64,000 nucleotides of DNA from Aeromonas eucrenophila (GTDB lineage: Bacteria; Pseudomonadota; Gammaproteobacteria; Enterobacterales; Aeromonadaceae), in the NCBI RefSeq assembly GCF_000819865.1, contig NZ_CDDF01000014.1, positions 203,007 to 267,006 on the forward strand. The letters run 5' to 3'. The position numbers and the translations under genes were made by a program. The notes under the pieces are model-generated. The model saw only the letters and a program-made list of their open reading frames with translations, did not search any database and had not been told where the DNA came from. Shown here in pieces: positions 51,073 to 61,991 of the stretch (position 1 is its first letter; the number at the start of each line of letters is the position of its first letter).

Positions 51073-53646
51073 TTACAGCAACTGCTTGAGGCGGTAGAGC
51101 AGATCCAGCGCTTGGCGCGGGCTCAGCTCGTCCGGGCGCACCGCGGCGAGCTCCTCCACCACGGGGTGGGGCTGGGCTATCGGCACCGGCGGGGCCTTGC
51201 GTGTCTTCCCGCTGGTGGGTGCCGGCGTGGCACTCTCCAGCTCCGCCAGCTTGTGGCGGGCCTGGCTTATCACCGCTTTCGGCACTCCCGCCAGCGCCGC
51301 GACCTGCAGGCCGTAGGAGCGGCTCGCCGCCCCCTCCTGCACCGCGTGCATGAAGGCGATGGTGTCCCCATGCTCGACCGCGTCCAGATGAACGTTGGCC
51401 AGCCCCTCCATCAGCTCCGGCAGCCGGGTCAGCTCGAAGTAGTGGGTGGCGAACAGGGTGTAGGCACCTATCTTGCTCGCCAGCTGCTCGGCGCAGGCCC
51501 AGGCCAGCGACAGCCCGTCGTAGGTGCTGGTGCCACGGCCGATCTCGTCCATCAGCACCAGGCTGCGGGCGGTGGCGTTGTTGAGGATGTTGGCGGTCTC
51601 TGTCATCTCCACCATGAAGGTGGAACGGCCGGAGGCAAGATCGTCCGAGGCTCCGATGCGGGTGAAGATGCGATCGATGGGGCCGATGCGGGCGCTGTCG
51701 GCGGGGACGAAGGCGCCGATGTGGGCCAGCAGCACTATGAGCGCGGTCTGGCGCATGTAGGTGGACTTACCGCCCATGTTGGGACCGGTGATGATCAGCA
51801 TCCGGCGCTCCCGGGCCAGCCGGATCGGGTTGGCAATGAAGGGATCGCTCATCACCTGTTCCACCACCGGGTGGCGGCCCCCTTCAATCAGGATCTGCTC
51901 CTCGTCGATGAGCTGCGGGCAACGGTAATCCAGGGTCTCGGCCCGCTCGGCGAGGTTCGCCAGCACGTCCAGCTCGGCAAGGGCCGCAGCGGATTCCTGC
52001 AGATCCCCGAGGTGGGGCAACAGGGCGTCGAGCAGCTCCTCGTAGAGGCGCTTCTCCAATGCCAGCGCCTGGGCCTGGGCGGTGAGTACCTTGTCCTCGT
52101 ACTTTTTCAGCTCATCGATGATGTAGCGTTCGTTGTTCTTTAGCGTCTGGCGGCGGATGTAGTGGGCCGGCACCAGATGGCTGTTGGCGCGGCTCACCTC
52201 GATGTAGAAACCGTGCACCCTGTTGTAGCCCACCTTGAGGGTGTTGATGCCGGTCAGGGTCTTCTCCCGCTCCTCGATGCGGGCCAGGCTGGCGGTGGCA
52301 CCGTTCGCCAGATCCCGCAGCTCGTCCAGCTCCTGATTGAAGCCGTCACGGATGACGCCCCCATCGCGGATCAGCACGGGCGGCACCTCCATCATGGCGC
52401 GCTCCAGCAAGTCCAGCAGCTCGGGGAAGGTGCTGGCCCGCTCGCCGAGTTGCTGCACCGCCTCGTGCTCGCTGTCGGCCAACAGCCTTTGCAGCTCGGG
52501 CAGTTGGGCAAACGCCTGTCGCAGGCGAGTCAGGTCGCGCGGGCGGGCACTGCGCAGGGCGAGGCGAGCCAGCACCCGCTCCACGTCGCCAACCTGGCGC
52601 AGCAGGGCGCCGAGATCGTCGTACAGGTTCTGCTCGATGAGCTCCTTGATGGTGCTCTGACGCCCCTTGAGGATCACCCGATCCCGGATCGGCTGGTGGA
52701 TCCAGCGCTTGAGTAACCGGCTGCCCATGGGGGTGGCGGTCCTGTCCAGTACCTCGGCCAGGGTGTTTTCATAGCCTCCCGCCAGATTCTGGGTCAGCTC
52801 CAGGTTGCGGCGGGTGGCGGCATCCATGATGACGGCGTGATCCGGCTGCTCGAGGCGCACGCCGCGAATGTGGGGCAGGGCGGTGCGCTGGGTGTCTTTC
52901 ACGTACTGCATCAGGCAGCCGGCGGCGCACAGGGCGGTCTCGCTCTGCTCGACCCCAAAGCCCACCAGATCCTGGGTGCCGAACTGCTGGCACAGCAGCT
53001 TGCGGGCGGTGCCCAGCTCAAACTCCCACTCGGGACGGCGGCGCAGACCGCGGCGGCCCTCGACGTGGTGCAGGAACTCGAAGGATTCCGGGTAGAGCAG
53101 TTCGGCCGGGTTTGTGCGTTGCAGCTCGGCCAGCAGCGTCTCTTCCTTATCGAACTGGTTGATGAAGAAGCGGCCGGAGCTGACGTCCATGGTGCTGTAG
53201 CCGAAGCGGCGGCCATCGTGATAGACGGCGGCGATCAGGTTGTCCTGGCGCTCGGAGAGCAGCGCCTCGTCGGAGACGGTGCCCGGGGTGATGATGCGGA
53301 TGACCTTGCGCTCCACCGGCCCCTTGCTGGTGGCGGGATCCCCCACCTGTTCGCAGATGGCGGCGGATTCGCCGAGCTGCACCAGCTTGGCGAGATAGCC
53401 CTCGATGGCGTGATAGGGCACCCCCGCCATGGGAATGGGGCTGCCCGCCGACTGACCGCGCTTGGTCAGGGAGATGTCGAGCAGTTGGGAGGCCTTGCGG
53501 GCATCGTCATAGAAGAGTTCGTAGAAGTCGCCCATCCGGTAGAACAGCAGGATCTCCGGATTCTCGGCCTTGAGACCAAGATACTGCTGCATCATGGGAG
53601 TGTGGGCGCCGAGGGCGGCGCTGGGGGCTTGGTATTGTGCTGTCAT
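51073..53646 (-). CDS. mutS: DNA mismatch repair protein MutS
   Basis: 857-residue mismatch sensor. N-terminal mismatch-binding motif [13 protein letters not shown] contains the F-x-E of the family. The ATPase domain has Walker [15 protein letters not shown], Walker [21 protein letters not shown] and [12 protein letters not shown]-terminal tetramerisation-like tail ([20 protein letters not shown]) is present. Size matches E. coli (853). ATG 53646. Divergent or unlinked to pncC-recA, as in E. coli relatives. Confidence 0.98.
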   Translation of the reverse strand: MTAQYQAPSAALGAHTPMMQQYLGLKAENPEILLFYRMGDFYELFYDDARKASQLLDISLTKRGQSAGSPIPMAGVPYHAIEGYLAKLVQLGESAAICEQVGDPATSKGPVERKVIRIITPGTVSDEALLSERQDNLIAAVYHDGRRFGYSTMDVSSGRFFINQFDKEETLLAELQRTNPAELLYPESFEFLHHVEGRRGLRRRPEWEFELGTARKLLCQQFGTQDLVGFGVEQSETALCAAGCLMQYVKDTQRTALPHIRGVRLEQPDHAVIMDAATRRNLELTQNLAGGYENTLAEVLDRTATPMGSRLLKRWIHQPIRDRVILKGRQSTIKELIEQNLYDDLGALLRQVGDVERVLARLALRSARPRDLTRLRQAFAQLPELQRLLADSEHEAVQQLGERASTFPELLDLLERAMMEVPPVLIRDGGVIRDGFNQELDELRDLANGATASLARIEEREKTLTGINTLKVGYNRVHGFYIEVSRANSHLVPAHYIRRQTLKNNERYIIDELKKYEDKVLTAQAQALALEKRLYEELLDALLPHLGDLQESAAALAELDVLANLAERAETLDYRCPQLIDEEQILIEGGRHPVVEQVMSDPFIANPIRLARERRMLIITGPNMGGKSTYMRQTALIVLLAHIGAFVPADSARIGPIDRIFTRIGASDDLASGRSTFMVEMTETANILNNATARSLVLMDEIGRGTSTYDGLSLAWACAEQLASKIGAYTLFATHYFELTRLPELMEGLANVHLDAVEHGDTIAFMHAVQEGAASRSYGLQVAALAGVPKAVISQARHKLAELESATPAPTSGKTRKAPPVPIAQPHPVVEELAAVRPDELSPRQALDLLYRLKQLL

Positions 53647-53946
53647 GTGCTGTTCCAGAGGGTGCTCTTGCGGGCAAGCGTCTGCCTTGATGGGTCTGAA
53701 TCTGGCCGCTATTCTACATGCTCGGGGCGAGATGGTGAGGGGGAATCTCTACCTCGGAGAGAAACTCGGTGAGGCTTCTGGATTTAGCAACTGCCCGCGA
53801 AACCTTGTATGGGGCGAGTGATAAAGCATCGGGTCTGGTGGGGCTGTGGGAATGAGCGCTGGTCTGGGGTGCGCTGTAGGAAGGCGCGGAAAAACAAATC
53901 CCCGCACCGGTGCGGGGATTGCGGTCAGAGGAGGATAAACCGCCTC
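53647..53946. other. Intergenic region mutS / Spy-like gene
   Basis: About 300 bp carrying the mutS promoter and the terminator of the next minus-strand gene. Small open frames seen here lack protein-like features. Confidence 0.4.
53897..53920 (-). terminator. Rho-independent terminator of Spy-like gene
   Basis: Stem AATCCCCGCA / TGCGGGGATT with a CCGG loop; on the minus strand TGTTTTTCC follows. Confidence 0.85.
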
Positions 53947-54354
53947 TTAGTACATGGCTTCGTCGCCACTCATCATCTGGTGCAGCTTGGCTTTCTGCTC
54001 GGCGGTCAGCACCTTGCTGACTTCGAACAGGTAGAAGGCGCGGTAGTAACGGGCCTGGGCCTGGATGTCGCTGATGGTCTGCAGCTGTTTCTTGGCGGCC
54101 GCCTCATCCCACTTGCCAGACTTGATCATGTTGACGATCACGTCCTGGCCGATGGCGTCGAGCTTGAGTGAGCTCAGGCTGTTCATGGTCTGCTCACGTA
54201 ACCCTTTGATCTGCTCAGTCTGGGCGCTGGACAGGTTCAGCTCCTGGGCCAGGGTGGTCTCGCTTTGCAGGTCAGTGGCAGTCTCGGTGGCAAAGGTATT
54301 GCTGGCAAAGCACATCGCCAGGGCGGCAACGGCGACTTTGAACTGATGCTTCAT
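53947..54354 (-). CDS. Spy/CpxP-family periplasmic protein
   Basis: 135-residue secreted protein. The signal peptide ends ...FASNTFA. The mature protein is helical with two LTxxQ-like motifs (LNLSSAQTEQIKGLREQTMN and VLTAEQKAKLHQMM). Such proteins are periplasmic chaperones or envelope-stress modulators. ATG 54354 is chosen; a longer frame lacks a signal. It is monocistronic. Confidence 0.82.
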   Translation of the reverse strand: MKHQFKVAVAALAMCFASNTFATETATDLQSETTLAQELNLSSAQTEQIKGLREQTMNSLSSLKLDAIGQDVIVNMIKSGKWDEAAAKKQLQTISDIQAQARYYRAFYLFEVSKVLTAEQKAKLHQMMSGDEAMY

Positions 54355-54605
54355 CTGTCTTTCTCCATGTTTCACAGGATTGAAACCGCATAGGCGGTGC
54401 TTGCTGAGTATAGGGAGCCCCCATGTACTGGAGCTTAAGCGGAGGTAACTAGCTGATATGGCGGGGCTTGCCCGCAAAGCCTGCGACAGTTGCTGTCCTG
54501 GGCCAGGACGAGACGCAGCGGGTGCCCGGCTGGTTGCCCGGGATCCGGGGCAATTGCATAATGGGCCCCATCGTTCGCCTGAAAATGGCCAAAGAGGGTA
54601 CGACC

Positions 54606-55097
54606 ATGGGGCTTGAAGCTGAGATTGCCCGCTTATCCCAGGAACTGGGGGAGGCGCTGACGGGGCGGGGCTGGATGGCAGCCACGGCGGAATCCTGTAC
54701 CGGCGGCGGCGTCGCCACGGCCATCACCGAGGTGGCGGGCAGCTCCGGCTGGTTCGACAGAGGCTTCGTCACCTATACCAATGAGGCCAAGCAGCAGATG
54801 CTGGGAGTCAGCATCGACAGCCTGCTGCGCCATGGCGCCGTCAGCGAGGCCGTGGTGCTGGAGATGGCCAGGGGCGCCCTGGCCCGCTCCGATGCGGGCA
54901 TCAGCGTGGCCATCAGCGGCATCGCGGGGCCGGGGGGCGGCAGCGACGACAAGCCGGTAGGCACCGTCTGGTTTGCCTGGGTGGACAAGAGCGGTCGTCA
55001 TCACTCCCTGCTGGCCCGCTTCGACGGCGACCGACAGCAGGTGCGGCGGCAGGCTGTCAGGCAGGCCTTGTCCGGCTTGTTGGCCCTGCTCAGATAA
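54606..55097 (+). CDS. pncC: Nicotinamide-nucleotide amidohydrolase (CinA C-terminal family)
   Basis: 163-residue enzyme converting NMN to nicotinate mononucleotide, part of NAD recycling. ATAESCTGGGVATAITEVAG with the catalytic Ser, FVTYTNEAKQQMLGV, and AISGIAGPGGGSDDKPVGTV WFAW are the CinA_C motifs. Length matches E. coli PncC (165). Directly upstream of recA as in E. coli. ATG 54606 has GAGGG upstream. Confidence 0.94.
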   Translation: MGLEAEIARLSQELGEALTGRGWMAATAESCTGGGVATAITEVAGSSGWFDRGFVTYTNEAKQQMLGVSIDSLLRHGAVSEAVVLEMARGALARSDAGISVAISGIAGPGGGSDDKPVGTVWFAWVDKSGRHHSLLARFDGDRQQVRRQAVRQALSGLLALLR

Positions 55098-55104
55098 ATT
55101 GGGC

Positions 55105-55132
55105 TTGATACTGTATGCATAAACAGTATACT
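55105..55132 (+). promoter_or_regulatory. recA promoter with LexA (SOS) box
   Basis: TTGATA (55105-55110) and TATACT (55127-55132) with a 16-bp spacer form the promoter. TACTGTATGCATAAACAGTA (55109-55128) contains CTGT-N8-ACAG, the LexA box, lying between them. Strong SOS repression is expected. Confidence 0.95.
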
Positions 55133-55177
55133 TAGCCCAACTTCACTTCTTCACCACGATTCCCAGCGGAGATTGGC

Positions 55178-56239
55178 ATGGATCAGAACAAACAGAAGGC
55201 ACTGGCGGCTGCGCTGGGCCAGATTGAAAAGCAGTTCGGCAAGGGTTCCATCATGCGTCTTGGCGACAGTAAGACCATGGACATCGAAGCCATCTCCACC
55301 GGTTCTCTCTCCCTGGACGTGGCGCTGGGTATCGGCGGCCTGCCTTGTGGTCGTATCGTCGAGATCTACGGTCCGGAATCCTCGGGCAAGACCACCCTGA
55401 CCCTGCAGGTGATCGCGGAAGCCCAGAAGAAAGGCAAGACCTGTGCCTTCGTCGATGCGGAACACGCACTCGACCCCATCTATGCCGCCAAGCTGGGGGT
55501 CAACGTCGATGAGCTGCTGATCTCCCAGCCGGATACCGGTGAGCAGGCGCTGGAAATTTGCGACATGCTGGTGCGCTCCAACGCCGTCGACGTCATCATC
55601 GTCGACTCCGTGGCCGCCCTGACGCCGAAGGCAGAAATCGAAGGCGAGATGGGGGATTCCCACGTCGGCCTGCAGGCCCGTCTGATGTCCCAGGCCCTGC
55701 GCAAGCTGACCGCCAACATCAAGAACGCGAACTGCCTGTGTATCTTTATCAACCAGATCCGGATGAAGATCGGCGTCATGTTCGGCAGCCCGGAAACCAC
55801 CACGGGTGGTAACGCGCTCAAGTTCTACGCCTCAGTGCGCCTGGACATCCGCCGCATCGGCGCCATCAAGGATGGCGACGAAGTGGTCGGTAACGAGACC
55901 CGCGTCAAGGTGGTCAAGAACAAGGTGGCTCCGCCCTTCAAGCAGGCCGAGTTCCAGATCTTCTACGGTGCCGGCATCTCCAAAGAGGGTGAGCTGGTGG
56001 ACTTGGGCGTCAAGCACAAGCTGATCGACAAGGCCGGTGCCTGGTACAGCTACAATGGCGAGAAGATTGGTCAGGGCAAGGCCAACGTGATGAAGCTGTT
56101 CAGTGAGAACAAGGCTATGGCGGCCGAAGTGGAAGCCAGACTGCGTGAGCTGCTGCTCTCGGGCGCCGCTCCGGTGGACGACAAGCCTGCCGCCATCGAG
56201 GCCGACGAGTTCGAGCCCGAAGGCGAAGAACTCGAGTAA
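55178..56239 (+). CDS. recA: Recombinase A
   Basis: 353-residue DNA strand-exchange ATPase and LexA co-protease. Walker A GPESSGKT (about 65-72), Walker [13 protein letters not shown], and the L2-region [24 protein letters not shown] are all intact. C-terminal acidic tail ends EPEGEELE. Length equals E. coli RecA. Preceded by the SOS box. Confidence 0.99.
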   Translation: MDQNKQKALAAALGQIEKQFGKGSIMRLGDSKTMDIEAISTGSLSLDVALGIGGLPCGRIVEIYGPESSGKTTLTLQVIAEAQKKGKTCAFVDAEHALDPIYAAKLGVNVDELLISQPDTGEQALEICDMLVRSNAVDVIIVDSVAALTPKAEIEGEMGDSHVGLQARLMSQALRKLTANIKNANCLCIFINQIRMKIGVMFGSPETTTGGNALKFYASVRLDIRRIGAIKDGDEVVGNETRVKVVKNKVAPPFKQAEFQIFYGAGISKEGELVDLGVKHKLIDKAGAWYSYNGEKIGQGKANVMKLFSENKAMAAEVEARLRELLLSGAAPVDDKPAAIEADEFEPEGEELE

Positions 56240-56243
56240 ACAG

Positions 56244-56268
56244 AAAGGCCGGGCTAATCCCCGGCCTT
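56244..56268 (+). terminator. Hairpin between recA and recX (partial terminator)
   Basis: Stem AAGGCCGGG / CCCGGCCTT with loop, followed by only weak T content (GTCATTTA). Probably lets some transcription read into recX, as known in E. coli. Confidence 0.72.
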
Positions 56269-56275
56269 GTCATTT

Positions 56276-56797
56276 ATGGTCGATGAATCCATGTCAGAAC
56301 CCGCCGATACCCCAGTCCCCCCAGAAGAACCCTCATTCGAAGAGATGTTTGCCGCGGCCCGCGCCTTTGCCATGCGCAGCCTGGCGCGCCGGGAGAGTGC
56401 CGAGTCCGAACTGGCGAATCGCTTGCGCAAACAGGGCTTCAACGACGAGGTGATCGGCGCCGTGCTCGACTATTGCCGCGGTTATCACTGGGTCGATGAC
56501 GAGCGCTATGGCGCCATGGCCGTGCGGGCCGGTGCCGCCAAGGGGCATGGGCCCATCAAGATCCGCTTCGAGCTGCGCCGCAAAGGGCTGAGTGATGCCC
56601 AGATAGAGCGTGCGTTTGAGCAACCCGAGCTGGACTGGTTCGAGCTGGCGTCCGAGCTGCTACAGCGGCGGGCCAGGTCGAGTGAGCTGGAGGAGTTCAA
56701 GCTGCGAATGAAGTGGCTCAAGTATCTGCTTGGCCGCGGCTTCAATCAGGATCAGGCCCGTTACGCCCTCTCGGCCATGCAGGAGCGGGGTGAGTAA
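56276..56797 (+). CDS. recX: Regulatory protein RecX
   Basis: 173-residue RecA inhibitor made of three-helix repeats. LARRESAESELANRLRKQGF, then VDDERYGAMAVRAGAAKGHG PIKIRFELRRKG, and YLLGRGFNQDQARYAL are RecX-family signatures. The start is uncertain between 56276 and 56291 since no strong Shine-Dalgarno is visible. Co-transcribed weakly from recA. Confidence 0.9.
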   Translation: MVDESMSEPADTPVPPEEPSFEEMFAAARAFAMRSLARRESAESELANRLRKQGFNDEVIGAVLDYCRGYHWVDDERYGAMAVRAGAAKGHGPIKIRFELRRKGLSDAQIERAFEQPELDWFELASELLQRRARSSELEEFKLRMKWLKYLLGRGFNQDQARYALSAMQERGE

Positions 56798-57125
56798 GGG
56801 TCCGCCATAGCTATGCCCTCTCGGTCACGCCGGCGCGGGAGGAGTCGCTGCCCCGCCATCGTCATGACCTGGCTGGCGGATGGCCGTTTCCTCTGGCTGT
56901 TTCACACAGAGATCCTGCACCTGGGCCCCGTTCTGGTCAGACCTTCAGTTGCAAGTACCCACTTCCCATGGCCGCCGCTGCTGGCGGCATGGCCATGCCT
57001 TCCTCCCGCTCTGCGGACCATGCGTGCTTTTTCACCCGCTACGAGCCGGTACGTTTTACTTTACCCCGCAGAAAACTTACATTATTGCGATTAAAAGTCC
57101 GTATCCGAATCAAGCAGGATTTTCC
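56798..57125. other. Intergenic region recX-alaS
   Basis: 328 bp. The first two-thirds are GC-rich with no gene. The distal part carries a possible weak alaS promoter (TTTACT 57055-57060, TACATT 57078-57083, 17-bp spacer). No tRNA or regulatory RNA was recognised. Confidence 0.4.
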
Positions 57126-59750
57126 ATGTATATGTCCACGTCAGAGTTACGTTCCGCGTTCCTCGAGTATTTCCGCTCCCAGGGGCACCAGGTTGTCTCC
57201 TCCAGCTCGCTGGTGCCGCACAACGATCCGACCTTGCTGTTCACCAACGCAGGGATGAACCAGTTCAAGGACGTGTTCCTTGGCGCAGACAAGCGTGCCT
57301 ACAACAGAGCCACCACTTCCCAGCGTTGTGTACGGGCTGGCGGCAAGCACAATGACCTGGAAAACGTCGGCTATACCGCTCGTCACCACACCTTCTTCGA
57401 GATGTTGGGTAACTTCAGCTTCGGTGACTACTTCAAGCAGGACGCCATCCGTTTTGCCTGGGAATTCCTGACCGGTACCCTCAAGCTGCCCAAAGAGCGC
57501 CTGCTGGTAACCGTCTATGAAACGGACGACGAAGCTTTCAACATCTGGGCCAATGAAATCGGCGTGCCCACCGATCGCATCGTGCGCATCGGCGACAACA
57601 AGGGCGCCGCCTTTGCCTCCGATAACTTCTGGCAGATGGGTGATACCGGCCCCTGCGGCCCCTGCACCGAGATCTTCTACGATCACGGCGACCACCTCTG
57701 GGGTGGCCCTCCCGGCTCACCGGAAGAAGACGGCGACCGCTTCATCGAGATCTGGAACGTGGTCTTCATGCAGTTCAACCGCCAGTCTGACGGCACCATG
57801 GAACCGCTGCCCCGTCCCTCAGTGGACACCGGCATGGGTCTGGAGCGTATCTCCGCCATCATGCAGGGCGTGCACTCCAACTACGAGATCGACATCTTCC
57901 AGGCGTTGATCAAGAAGGCGGCCGAGATCGTCGGCACCGAGGATCTGAGCAACCAGTCCCTGCGCGTCATCGCCGACCACATCCGCTCCTGCGCCTTCCT
58001 GGTGGCAGACGGCGTGATGCCGTCCAACGAAGGCCGTGGCTATGTGCTGCGCCGCATCATCCGTCGCGCCGTGCGTCATGGCCGCAAGCTGGGTGCCACC
58101 GAGGTGTTCTTCTACAAGCTGGCTGCCGAACTGGCGGTGCAGATGAAGGACGTGGCCGGCGAGCTGATCGCCCAGCTGCCGCTGGTCGAGCGCGTGTTGC
58201 GCATCGAAGAGGAACAGTTCGTCCGCACGCTGGATCGTGGTCTGCTGCTGCTGGAAGACGTGCTGGCCAACCTGGGGGACGCCAAGGTGATCCCGGGTGA
58301 GGTGGTGTTCAAGCTGTATGACACCTACGGCTTCCCGGCAGATCTCACCGCCGACGTGGTGCGCGAGCGCGAGATCGGCATCGACGAGGAAGGCTTCAAG
58401 GTCGAGATGGAGAAGCAGCGCGCCCGTGCCAAAGAAGCCTCCAGCTTCGGGGTGAACTACAACGAGGTGTTGAAACTCGATTTCGAAACCCCATTTACCG
58501 GTTACAAGCAGCTGAGCCAGAAGAGCACAGTCGTCGGCATCTACAAGGATGGGGTCGAAGTGAATGGCCTCATCTCCGGCGAAGAAGCCGTGGTCGTGCT
58601 GGCCGAAACCCCCTTCTATGCCGAGTCCGGCGGTCAGGTGGGTGACAGCGGCGTGCTCAAGGTGGATGACGGCATCTTCGCCGTGACCGACACCCAGAAG
58701 GCAGGCAAGGCCATCATCCACAAGGGCTACCTGGAGCTGGGTACCCTGGAGAAGGGCGCCGAGGTCGAAGCCGTGGTCGATGGCGAGCGTCGTCAGGCCA
58801 TCGCCCTGAACCACTCGGTGACTCACCTGCTGCACGCCGCCCTGCGCCAGGCGCTGGGTGATCACGTGACCCAGAAAGGATCCCTGGTGGGGGCCGAGCG
58901 CATGCGCTTCGACTTCTCCCACTTCGAGGGGCTGACCATGGCGACCATTCGCCGGGTCGAGGAGCTGGTCAATGCCCAGATCCGTGCCAACCACGACATC
59001 GCGACTCAGGTCATGGATCTGGAAGCGGCCAAGTCCGCCGGTGCCATGGCGCTGTTTGGCGAGAAATACGAAGACGACGTGCGGGTTGTGCGCATGGGCG
59101 ACTACTCCACCGAGCTGTGCGGCGGTACTCACGCCAAGCGCACCGGTGACATCGGCTTCTTCAAAATCATCGCCGAGAGCGGCATCGCGGCGGGTGTCCG
59201 TCGTATCGAGGCGGTGACCGGCAAGGGCGCCATCGACTTCATGCATCAGCTGGCCGAGCAGATCGAAGAGGCGGCCGCCCTGGTGAAGGGGGATCAGTTC
59301 TCCATCGCCGACAAGGTCCGTCAGATGATGGACAAGTCCAAATTCATGGAGCGCGAGCTGGAACAGCTCAAGGCCAAGCTGGCGGCGCAGGCCGGTAGCG
59401 ACCTGCTGAGCCAGGTCATTCAAATCAATGGCCAGAAGGTGCTGATTGCTGCGCTGGAAGGGGCGGATCCCAAGTCCCTGCGCGGCATGCTCGATGAGCT
59501 GAAGAACCAGATGAAGTCCGGTGTCGTATTGCTGGCAACCAGCAGCGATGACAAGGTCAACCTGATCGCCGGTGTCACCAACGACCTGACCTCCAAGGTG
59601 AAAGCCGGTGAGCTGGTCAATCTGGTGGCCCAGCAGGTGGGTGGCAAGGGCGGTGGTCGTCCCGACATGGCCCAGGCGGGTGGTACTCAGCCTGAGGCCG
59701 TACCGGCGGCGCTGCAATCCGTTCACTCCTGGCTGGAAGAGCGCCTGTAA
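57126..59750 (+). CDS. alaS: Alanine-tRNA ligase
   Basis: 874-residue class II synthetase. The aminoacylation core shows [35 protein letters not shown] and [14 protein letters not shown]. The editing domain contains [13 protein letters not shown] and [13 protein letters not shown]; the C-Ala domain ends the protein. Size matches E. coli (876). ATG 57126 with AGGA 6 nt upstream. Confidence 0.98.
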   Translation: MYMSTSELRSAFLEYFRSQGHQVVSSSSLVPHNDPTLLFTNAGMNQFKDVFLGADKRAYNRATTSQRCVRAGGKHNDLENVGYTARHHTFFEMLGNFSFGDYFKQDAIRFAWEFLTGTLKLPKERLLVTVYETDDEAFNIWANEIGVPTDRIVRIGDNKGAAFASDNFWQMGDTGPCGPCTEIFYDHGDHLWGGPPGSPEEDGDRFIEIWNVVFMQFNRQSDGTMEPLPRPSVDTGMGLERISAIMQGVHSNYEIDIFQALIKKAAEIVGTEDLSNQSLRVIADHIRSCAFLVADGVMPSNEGRGYVLRRIIRRAVRHGRKLGATEVFFYKLAAELAVQMKDVAGELIAQLPLVERVLRIEEEQFVRTLDRGLLLLEDVLANLGDAKVIPGEVVFKLYDTYGFPADLTADVVREREIGIDEEGFKVEMEKQRARAKEASSFGVNYNEVLKLDFETPFTGYKQLSQKSTVVGIYKDGVEVNGLISGEEAVVVLAETPFYAESGGQVGDSGVLKVDDGIFAVTDTQKAGKAIIHKGYLELGTLEKGAEVEAVVDGERRQAIALNHSVTHLLHAALRQALGDHVTQKGSLVGAERMRFDFSHFEGLTMATIRRVEELVNAQIRANHDIATQVMDLEAAKSAGAMALFGEKYEDDVRVVRMGDYSTELCGGTHAKRTGDIGFFKIIAESGIAAGVRRIEAVTGKGAIDFMHQLAEQIEEAAALVKGDQFSIADKVRQMMDKSKFMERELEQLKAKLAAQAGSDLLSQVIQINGQKVLIAALEGADPKSLRGMLDELKNQMKSGVVLLATSSDDKVNLIAGVTNDLTSKVKAGELVNLVAQQVGGKGGGRPDMAQAGGTQPEAVPAALQSVHSWLEERL

Positions 59751-59766
59751 TCGGGCGAGGTGATCT

Positions 59767-61014
59767 GTGGCACTCTATGTACAGAAGTACGGCGGCACCT
59801 CGGTCGGCACGCTGGAGCGGATCGCGGCGGTCGCCGAGCGGGTTCAACAGACCCGCGCTCAAGGACACGATGTGGTGGTGGTCGTCTCCGCCATGTCGGG
59901 CGAGACCAACCGGCTGCTGGGCATGGCCCAGCAGCTGGACCCCGATGCCAACCGGCGCGAGATGGATGTGCTGGTCTCCACCGGTGAGCAGGTCACCATA
60001 GCGCTGCTGGCGATCGCGTTGAACAAACGGGGTTGTCCGGCGGTCTCAATGACCGGTGACCAGGTCCGTATTCATACCGATGCCGCCTATGGCAAGGCGC
60101 GTATCACCCACATCGACACCGAGCAGGTTCAGGCTGAACTGGGCGCGGGCAAGGTGGTGGTGATTGCCGGCTTCCAGGGGCGGGATGAGCACAATGCCAT
60201 CACCACCCTGGGCCGCGGTGGATCGGACACCACGGCGGTGGCGGTCGCGGCGGCTCTCAAGGCCGATGAATGCCAGATCTTTACCGATGTGGATGGGGTC
60301 TATACCACGGATCCGCGCATCGAACCCAAGGCCCGCCGCCTTGCCACCATCACCTTCGAGGAGATGTTGGAGATGGCGAGCTTGGGGGCCAAGGTGCTGC
60401 AGATCCGTTCGGTGGAATTCGCGGGCAAGTACCGCGTGCCACTGCGGGTGCTGTCGAGCTTTATCGACGGAGAGGGAACCTTAATCACATACGGAGGTGA
60501 GAGGATGGAAGCACCCCTGGTATCCGGCATTGCGTTCAATCGCAACGAGGCCAGCCTGACCATTCTGGGTGTGCCGGACAGGCCGACGGTGGCGGCGCAG
60601 ATCCTGAATCCGATCAGTGATGCCAACATCGATGTCGACATGATAGTGCAGAACACTCTGGGAGATGGCACCGCCGATTTCACCTTTACGGTGAATCGCG
60701 ATGACTACCGCCGGGCTCGCGCCCTGCTGGAGCAGACAGCCACCGAGTTGGGGGCCGCCTGTGTGCAGGGCAACGGGGAGATCGCCAAGGTCTCCATCGT
60801 CGGGGTCGGCATGTGGAATCATCCCGGTGTCGCGCGCACCATGTTCAAGGTATTGGGCGAGGAGGGGATCAACATGCAGCTGATTTCCACCTCTGAAATC
60901 AAGATATCCGTGGTGATTGACGAGAAGTACCTGGAGCTGGCGGTGCGTTCGTTGCACTCAGCGTTCGGGCTGGACAATGAGCCTCATGAGCAGCCCTTGG
61001 GGAACAATCCCTGA
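59767..61014 (+). CDS. lysC: Aspartate kinase
   Basis: 415-residue ATP:aspartate phosphotransferase starting the lysine/threonine/methionine pathway. N-terminal [20 protein letters not shown] is the aspartokinase signature; two C-terminal ACT regulatory domains (about 265-410) contain [20 protein letters not shown] and [24 protein letters not shown] start at 59767 with GAGG upstream. This monofunctional type is common between alaS and csrA in Pseudomonas and Aeromonas. Probably feedback-inhibited by Lys and Thr. Confidence 0.95.
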   Translation: MALYVQKYGGTSVGTLERIAAVAERVQQTRAQGHDVVVVVSAMSGETNRLLGMAQQLDPDANRREMDVLVSTGEQVTIALLAIALNKRGCPAVSMTGDQVRIHTDAAYGKARITHIDTEQVQAELGAGKVVVIAGFQGRDEHNAITTLGRGGSDTTAVAVAAALKADECQIFTDVDGVYTTDPRIEPKARRLATITFEEMLEMASLGAKVLQIRSVEFAGKYRVPLRVLSSFIDGEGTLITYGGERMEAPLVSGIAFNRNEASLTILGVPDRPTVAAQILNPISDANIDVDMIVQNTLGDGTADFTFTVNRDDYRRARALLEQTATELGAACVQGNGEIAKVSIVGVGMWNHPGVARTMFKVLGEEGINMQLISTSEIKISVVIDEKYLELAVRSLHSAFGLDNEPHEQPLGNNP

Positions 61015-61050
61015 TTGATTTAGTTTCAACCATTTACCATATCGGTATCT

Positions 61051-61080
61051 TTGTAAGATAATGGTGCATATCGATATAAT
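61051..61080 (+). promoter_or_regulatory. csrA promoter
   Basis: TTGTAA (61051-61056) and TATAAT (61075-61080), 18-bp spacer. The palindrome ATATCGATAT (61068-61077) overlaps the -10 and could be a regulator site. Confidence 0.65.
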
Positions 61081-61107
61081 TACAAAACAGGATACAGGAG
61101 CAAGCGA

Positions 61108-61296
61108 ATGCTTATTTTGACTCGTCGTGTAGGGGAAACCCTGATGATTGGTGACGAAGTGACTGTCACCGTGCTGGGCGTGAAAGGCAACCAGGTTCGT
61201 ATCGGTGTCAACGCACCGAAAGAGGTCTCCGTGCATCGCGAAGAGATCTACATGCGGATACAAGCTGAGAAAGTACCGGGTCAACCGGCCTTCTAA
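61108..61296 (+). CDS. csrA: Carbon storage regulator CsrA
   Basis: 62-residue RNA-binding global regulator of translation and mRNA stability. Sequence [20 protein letters not shown] and [17 protein letters not shown] is near identical to E. coli CsrA (61 residues), with the RNA-binding R44 region intact. ATG preceded by AGGAGC. Follows lysC as in many gammaproteobacteria. Confidence 0.98.
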   Translation: MLILTRRVGETLMIGDEVTVTVLGVKGNQVRIGVNAPKEVSVHREEIYMRIQAEKVPGQPAF

Positions 61297-61317
61297 GCCG
61301 CATCAATAGCAGCTATC

Positions 61318-61347
61318 AGGCGACACTTGCGGTGTCGCCTTTTGTTT
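61318..61347 (+). terminator. Rho-independent terminator of csrA
   Basis: Stem AGGCGACAC / GTGTCGCCT with a 5-nt loop, followed by TTTGTTTTT. Confidence 0.88.
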
Positions 61348-61468
61348 TTCTGGGTCCTGCAAAGGGCGTCGCAGGGTGCGAAATGACGGGGTAAGTGTCG
61401 ATATTGCTTGAATATTCCACTCTTTGGCCAAATGCTGAGCGAACGCTCTGTTTTCTCCAAAAAAGTGT

Positions 61469-61496
61469 TTGACTAAAAATCCCTGTGAAGTATTAT
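61469..61496 (+). promoter_or_regulatory. tRNA operon promoter
   Basis: TTGACT (61469-61474), 16-bp spacer, TATTAT (61491-61496), then a GC-rich discriminator (CAGCCCCGC) typical of stringently controlled tRNA promoters. Confidence 0.75.
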
Positions 61497-61509
61497 CAGC
61501 CCCGCAAAC

Positions 61510-61602
61510 GGAGAGGTGGCCGAGAGGCTGAAGGCGCTCCCCTGCTAAGGGAGTATGCGGCTTATACCCGCATCGGGGGTTCGAATCCCCCCTTCTCCGC
61601 CA
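61510..61602 (+). tRNA. tRNA-Ser (GCT)
   Basis: 93 nt with encoded CCA. Acceptor stem GGAGAGG / CTTCTCC (one G-T pair), long variable arm, anticodon loop CTGCTAA giving anticodon GCT (reads AGC/AGU), T-loop GGTTCGAATCC. Confidence 0.96.
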
Positions 61603-61605
61603 TTT

Positions 61606-61682
61606 GCGCCCGTAGCTCAGCTGGATAGAGTACCTGGCTACGAACCAGGTGGTCGGAGGTTCGAATCCTCCCGGGCGCACCA
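61606..61682 (+). tRNA. tRNA-Arg (ACG), copy 1
   Basis: 77 nt with encoded CCA. Acceptor GCGCCCG / CGGGCGC, anticodon loop CTACGAA giving ACG (A34 normally deaminated to inosine; reads CGU/CGC/CGA). Three bases after tRNA-Ser, same transcript. Confidence 0.97.
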
Positions 61683-61735
61683 TATTACGACTCAAGCAAG
61701 AGTCATGTGTTGACCATCAGCAAGTCGACACTTTG

Positions 61736-61767
61736 AAAAAGGCTTACTGATAAGTAGGCTTTTTTTA
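61736..61767 (+). terminator. Terminator-like hairpin inside tRNA cluster
   Basis: Hairpin AAGGCTTACT-GATA-AGTAGGCTTT (with G-T pairs) followed by T-rich TTTTTTT, between tRNA-Arg copies 1 and 2. May reduce read-through to the downstream copies. Confidence 0.6.
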
Positions 61768-61782
61768 TCGTTTTAAATCAGG

Positions 61783-61859
61783 GCGCCCGTAGCTCAGCTG
61801 GATAGAGTACCTGGCTACGAACCAGGTGGTCGGAGGTTCGAATCCTCCCGGGCGCACCA
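61783..61859 (+). tRNA. tRNA-Arg (ACG), copy 2
   Basis: 77 nt, identical to copy 1 including CCA. Lies beyond the internal hairpin. Confidence 0.97.
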
Positions 61860-61885
61860 TTTAAAATGAAATCAATGATTTATGA

Positions 61886-61962
61886 GCGCCCGTAGCTCAG
61901 CTGGATAGAGTACCTGGCTACGAACCAGGTGGTCGGAGGTTCGAATCCTCCCGGGCGCACCA
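61886..61962 (+). tRNA. tRNA-Arg (ACG), copy 3
   Basis: 77 nt, identical to copies 1 and 2. The spacer to copy 4 resembles the spacer between copies 4 and 5, pointing to tandem duplication. Confidence 0.97.
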
Positions 61963-61991
61963 TGTTTGAAAGCAATGTCAAAAATTGATGA

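Noticed and set aside
56813..57094. 93-codon frame in front of alaS
   Set aside because: Crosses the probable alaS promoter and has no family features.
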